A stretch of 7,552 nucleotides of DNA, taken from NCBI GenBank assembly GCA_002254765.1, contig NJDV01000039.1, forward strand, positions 1-7,552, given 5' to 3'. Source of the DNA: Thermoplasmatales archaeon ex4484_36 (GTDB taxonomy: Archaea; Thermoplasmatota; Penumbrarchaeia; Penumbrarchaeales; EX4484-36). The notes under the pieces were generated by a model. That model saw nothing but the letters and a program-made list of their open reading frames with translations. It did not search any database and was not told the DNA's origin. The translations under genes were made by a program, and so were the position numbers. Of this stretch, positions 6,498-7,552 are shown in pieces (the stretch's first letter is position 1; every line of letters starts with the position of its first letter).

Positions 6498-6510
6498 TTA
6501 ATAATATTAA
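6498..6510. promoter_or_regulatory. near-palindromic bidirectional TATA element
   Basis: TTAATAATATTAA is AT-rich and almost self-complementary, in an otherwise GC-richer gap. Its centre (6504) lies exactly 29 nt from the uvrB GTG on the minus strand (6475) and 29 nt from a GTG on the plus strand (6533). Archaeal TATA boxes sit about 26 bp before the transcription start, so one element could serve two nearly leaderless divergent transcripts. Confidence 0.55.
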
Positions 6511-6532
6511 CGGAGGAATTTTTACACCTTTT

Positions 6533-6933
6533 GTGAAGGACGACGAAGAGAACGAGACCGGAATATGGGTGAGGCTCCTTCCGTTCCTCATGCTTCTGGG
6601 TATTCCAGTAATGCTCCTGGACTTGAGGGTGGTGGGAGAACTTGCCGTTTTTTACAGTGCGGTAGGGACGGGTTCTGTGTCAGCGATATTTGCATCCACT
6701 CAGCGCAGCCTTTGTTGTTGCCTATATAGAGAGTATATACTCCTCCTTCATCACAATACACTACCACCTTCTTCTCAAAATCCCCCTTCTTGGACCACTT
6801 CTGGCAAAATACAACGAGAAGGCTAAGAAGGTGCTCAACAGACCTATTGTGAAGAGGCTTGAACTCATGGGGATCTTCTCCCTAATGTTTATTCCAACCT
6901 TTTGCTGCAGGTTTTATATCCCTCGTCATATGA
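6533..6933 (+). pseudogene. membrane-protein gene with two frame changes
   Basis: Three consecutive plus-strand frames each look like part of one hydrophobic protein. Frame 1, from GTG 6533, gives VKDDEENETGIWVRLLPFLM... and a helix pair ending about GTGSVSAIFA near 6690. Frame 2 continues from about 6693 with PLSAAFVVAYIESIYSSF, then KIPLLGPLLAKYNEKAKK and LELMGIFSLMFIPTF, to about 6902. Frame 3 ends FAAGFISLVI with TGA at 6931-6933. Each step behaves as one surplus base; the second falls in the TTTT run at 6900-6903. The overall pattern (LLGPLLxxYxxxAKK, then a hydrophobic segment containing IP) faintly recalls the small multidrug-export membrane family, but that is weak. The 3' end overlaps the end of the convergent glycosyltransferase gene by 8 nt. 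If the shifts are sequencing errors, this would be an intact protein of about 133 aa. Confidence 0.55.
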
Positions 6934-7552
6934 TCTCTCGGTACACCTTGTAAACCCTTTTCGCTATGTTTTTCCAGGAGAACCTTTCGGGCAGGGTTGT
7001 TGGATGGCCGAGTGCCTCCTCTATACCTTCAGCTATGCTTTCCGGCTCAGGATCCACCAGTACCCCCTGTCCCGATAAAACCTCAGGGATTCCCCCCACC
7101 CTTGTGGCAACCACTGGAAGGCCGGAGGCCATGGCCTCAAGGAGGACGATCCCGAAGGACTCCCCAGTTATAGAGGGGAGGACAAAGACATCTGCGGAGT
7201 TGTAGATGTATGGGAGCTCTTCATCTGGAACGTACCCCAGGAAGGAGACACTACTCTCTACACCGGCCAATTTCGCTTCAGATCTCAGCATCTTCTGGAG
7301 GGCACCCTTCCCGACGATGATCAATCTAGCTTTCCGGTGGACTTTAAGAACATTTCTCATTGCTAGTATGAGGTTGTCCACACCCTTTTTTGGAACAAGC
7401 CTCCCAACGTAAAGTATGACAGGGTCGCCGTCAAAGAGTCTTATGCCGCTCCTTGGCCGGAACCTATCAGTATCCACCCCGTTGGGGATGACAATGCCGG
7501 GGTTCGCAGTGAAGTTTGATATAAACCTCCTGGCAGCCTCACTGACGGATAT
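6926..7552 (-). CDS. GT4-family glycosyltransferase, C-terminal part (partial at the right edge)
   Basis: The open frame continues to the window edge, giving 208 visible codons; the N-terminal acceptor-binding domain lies outside. It belongs to the GT-B fold, GT4-like retaining glycosyltransferases that use nucleotide sugars. Seen in order from the edge: ISVSEAARRFI, VIPNGVDTDRF (the conserved NGVD loop), VILYVGRLVPKKGVDNLI, ARLIIVGKG, VSFLGYVPDEELPYIYNSADVFVLPS, and the donor-binding E-x7-E motif in ESFGIVLLEAMASGLPVVAT followed by GGIPEVL. An internal GTG at 7477 is part of NGVD and is not a start. The protein would act at the cytoplasmic side of the membrane in glycan, glycolipid or S-layer glycosylation; the sugar and acceptor cannot be read. 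It converges on the damaged membrane-protein gene. Confidence 0.93.
   Translation of the reverse strand: MSVSEAARRFISNFTANPGIVIPNGVDTDRFRPRSGIRLFDGDPVILYVGRLVPKKGVDNLILAMRNVLKVHRKARLIIVGKGALQKMLRSEAKLAGVESSVSFLGYVPDEELPYIYNSADVFVLPSITGESFGIVLLEAMASGLPVVATRVGGIPEVLSGQGVLVDPEPESIAEGIEEALGHPTTLPERFSWKNIAKRVYKVYREII

Overview
The window looks like archaeal chromosome, probably from a thermophile-like euryarchaeal or related lineage. Direct evidence is an archaeal transcript-cleavage factor TFS with two zinc ribbons, an archaeal-type Trm1 tRNA methyltransferase, a double PRC-barrel protein, TATA-like boxes 26-37 bp upstream of start codons, start codons without leaders or with short GGTGAT-type ribosome-binding sites, and heavy use of AGG/AGA (Arg), ATA (Ile) and GTG starts. 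A UvrB homologue is found in only some archaea. I cannot name the genus from this sequence.

Almost everything is on the minus strand. Reading in the direction of transcription from the right edge: the C-terminal part of a GT4 glycosyltransferase (6926-7552). Facing it is a plus-strand membrane-protein gene (6533-6933) that appears frameshifted twice. A shared intergenic promoter lies at about 6504. Then comes uvrB, split into two reading frames (5597-6475 and 4728-5597), followed by an overlapping four-helix membrane protein (4151-4735). A short gap holds a 12-bp palindrome and a TATA box. Next are a broken DUF362-type iron-sulfur protein gene (3629-4070), a three-gene cassette of PRC-barrel protein and two tandem short-chain dehydrogenases (3581 to 1568), then tfs (1207-1521) and trm1 (44-1174). 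A possible further gene starts within the trm1 stop codon at the left edge.

The left half (1-3600) is compact, and every gene there appears intact. The stretch 3629-6933 is different. The DUF362 gene has lost its middle, including the iron-sulfur motifs. uvrB has lost about 66 codons that hold the DESH Walker B box, with a frame change exactly at the junction. The membrane-protein gene changes frame twice. Either this is real local gene decay or the assembled sequence is faulty there; reads across three short junctions would decide.

Functionally the window mixes housekeeping information processing (tRNA m2,2G26 modification, RNA polymerase rescue, nucleotide excision repair) with small redox enzymes and surface glycosylation. 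I see no tRNA, rRNA, CRISPR array, insertion sequence or transposase. I found no convincing new multi-gene system. The most notable things are the two internal deletions and a near-palindromic promoter element placed exactly 29 nt from two divergent GTG starts.
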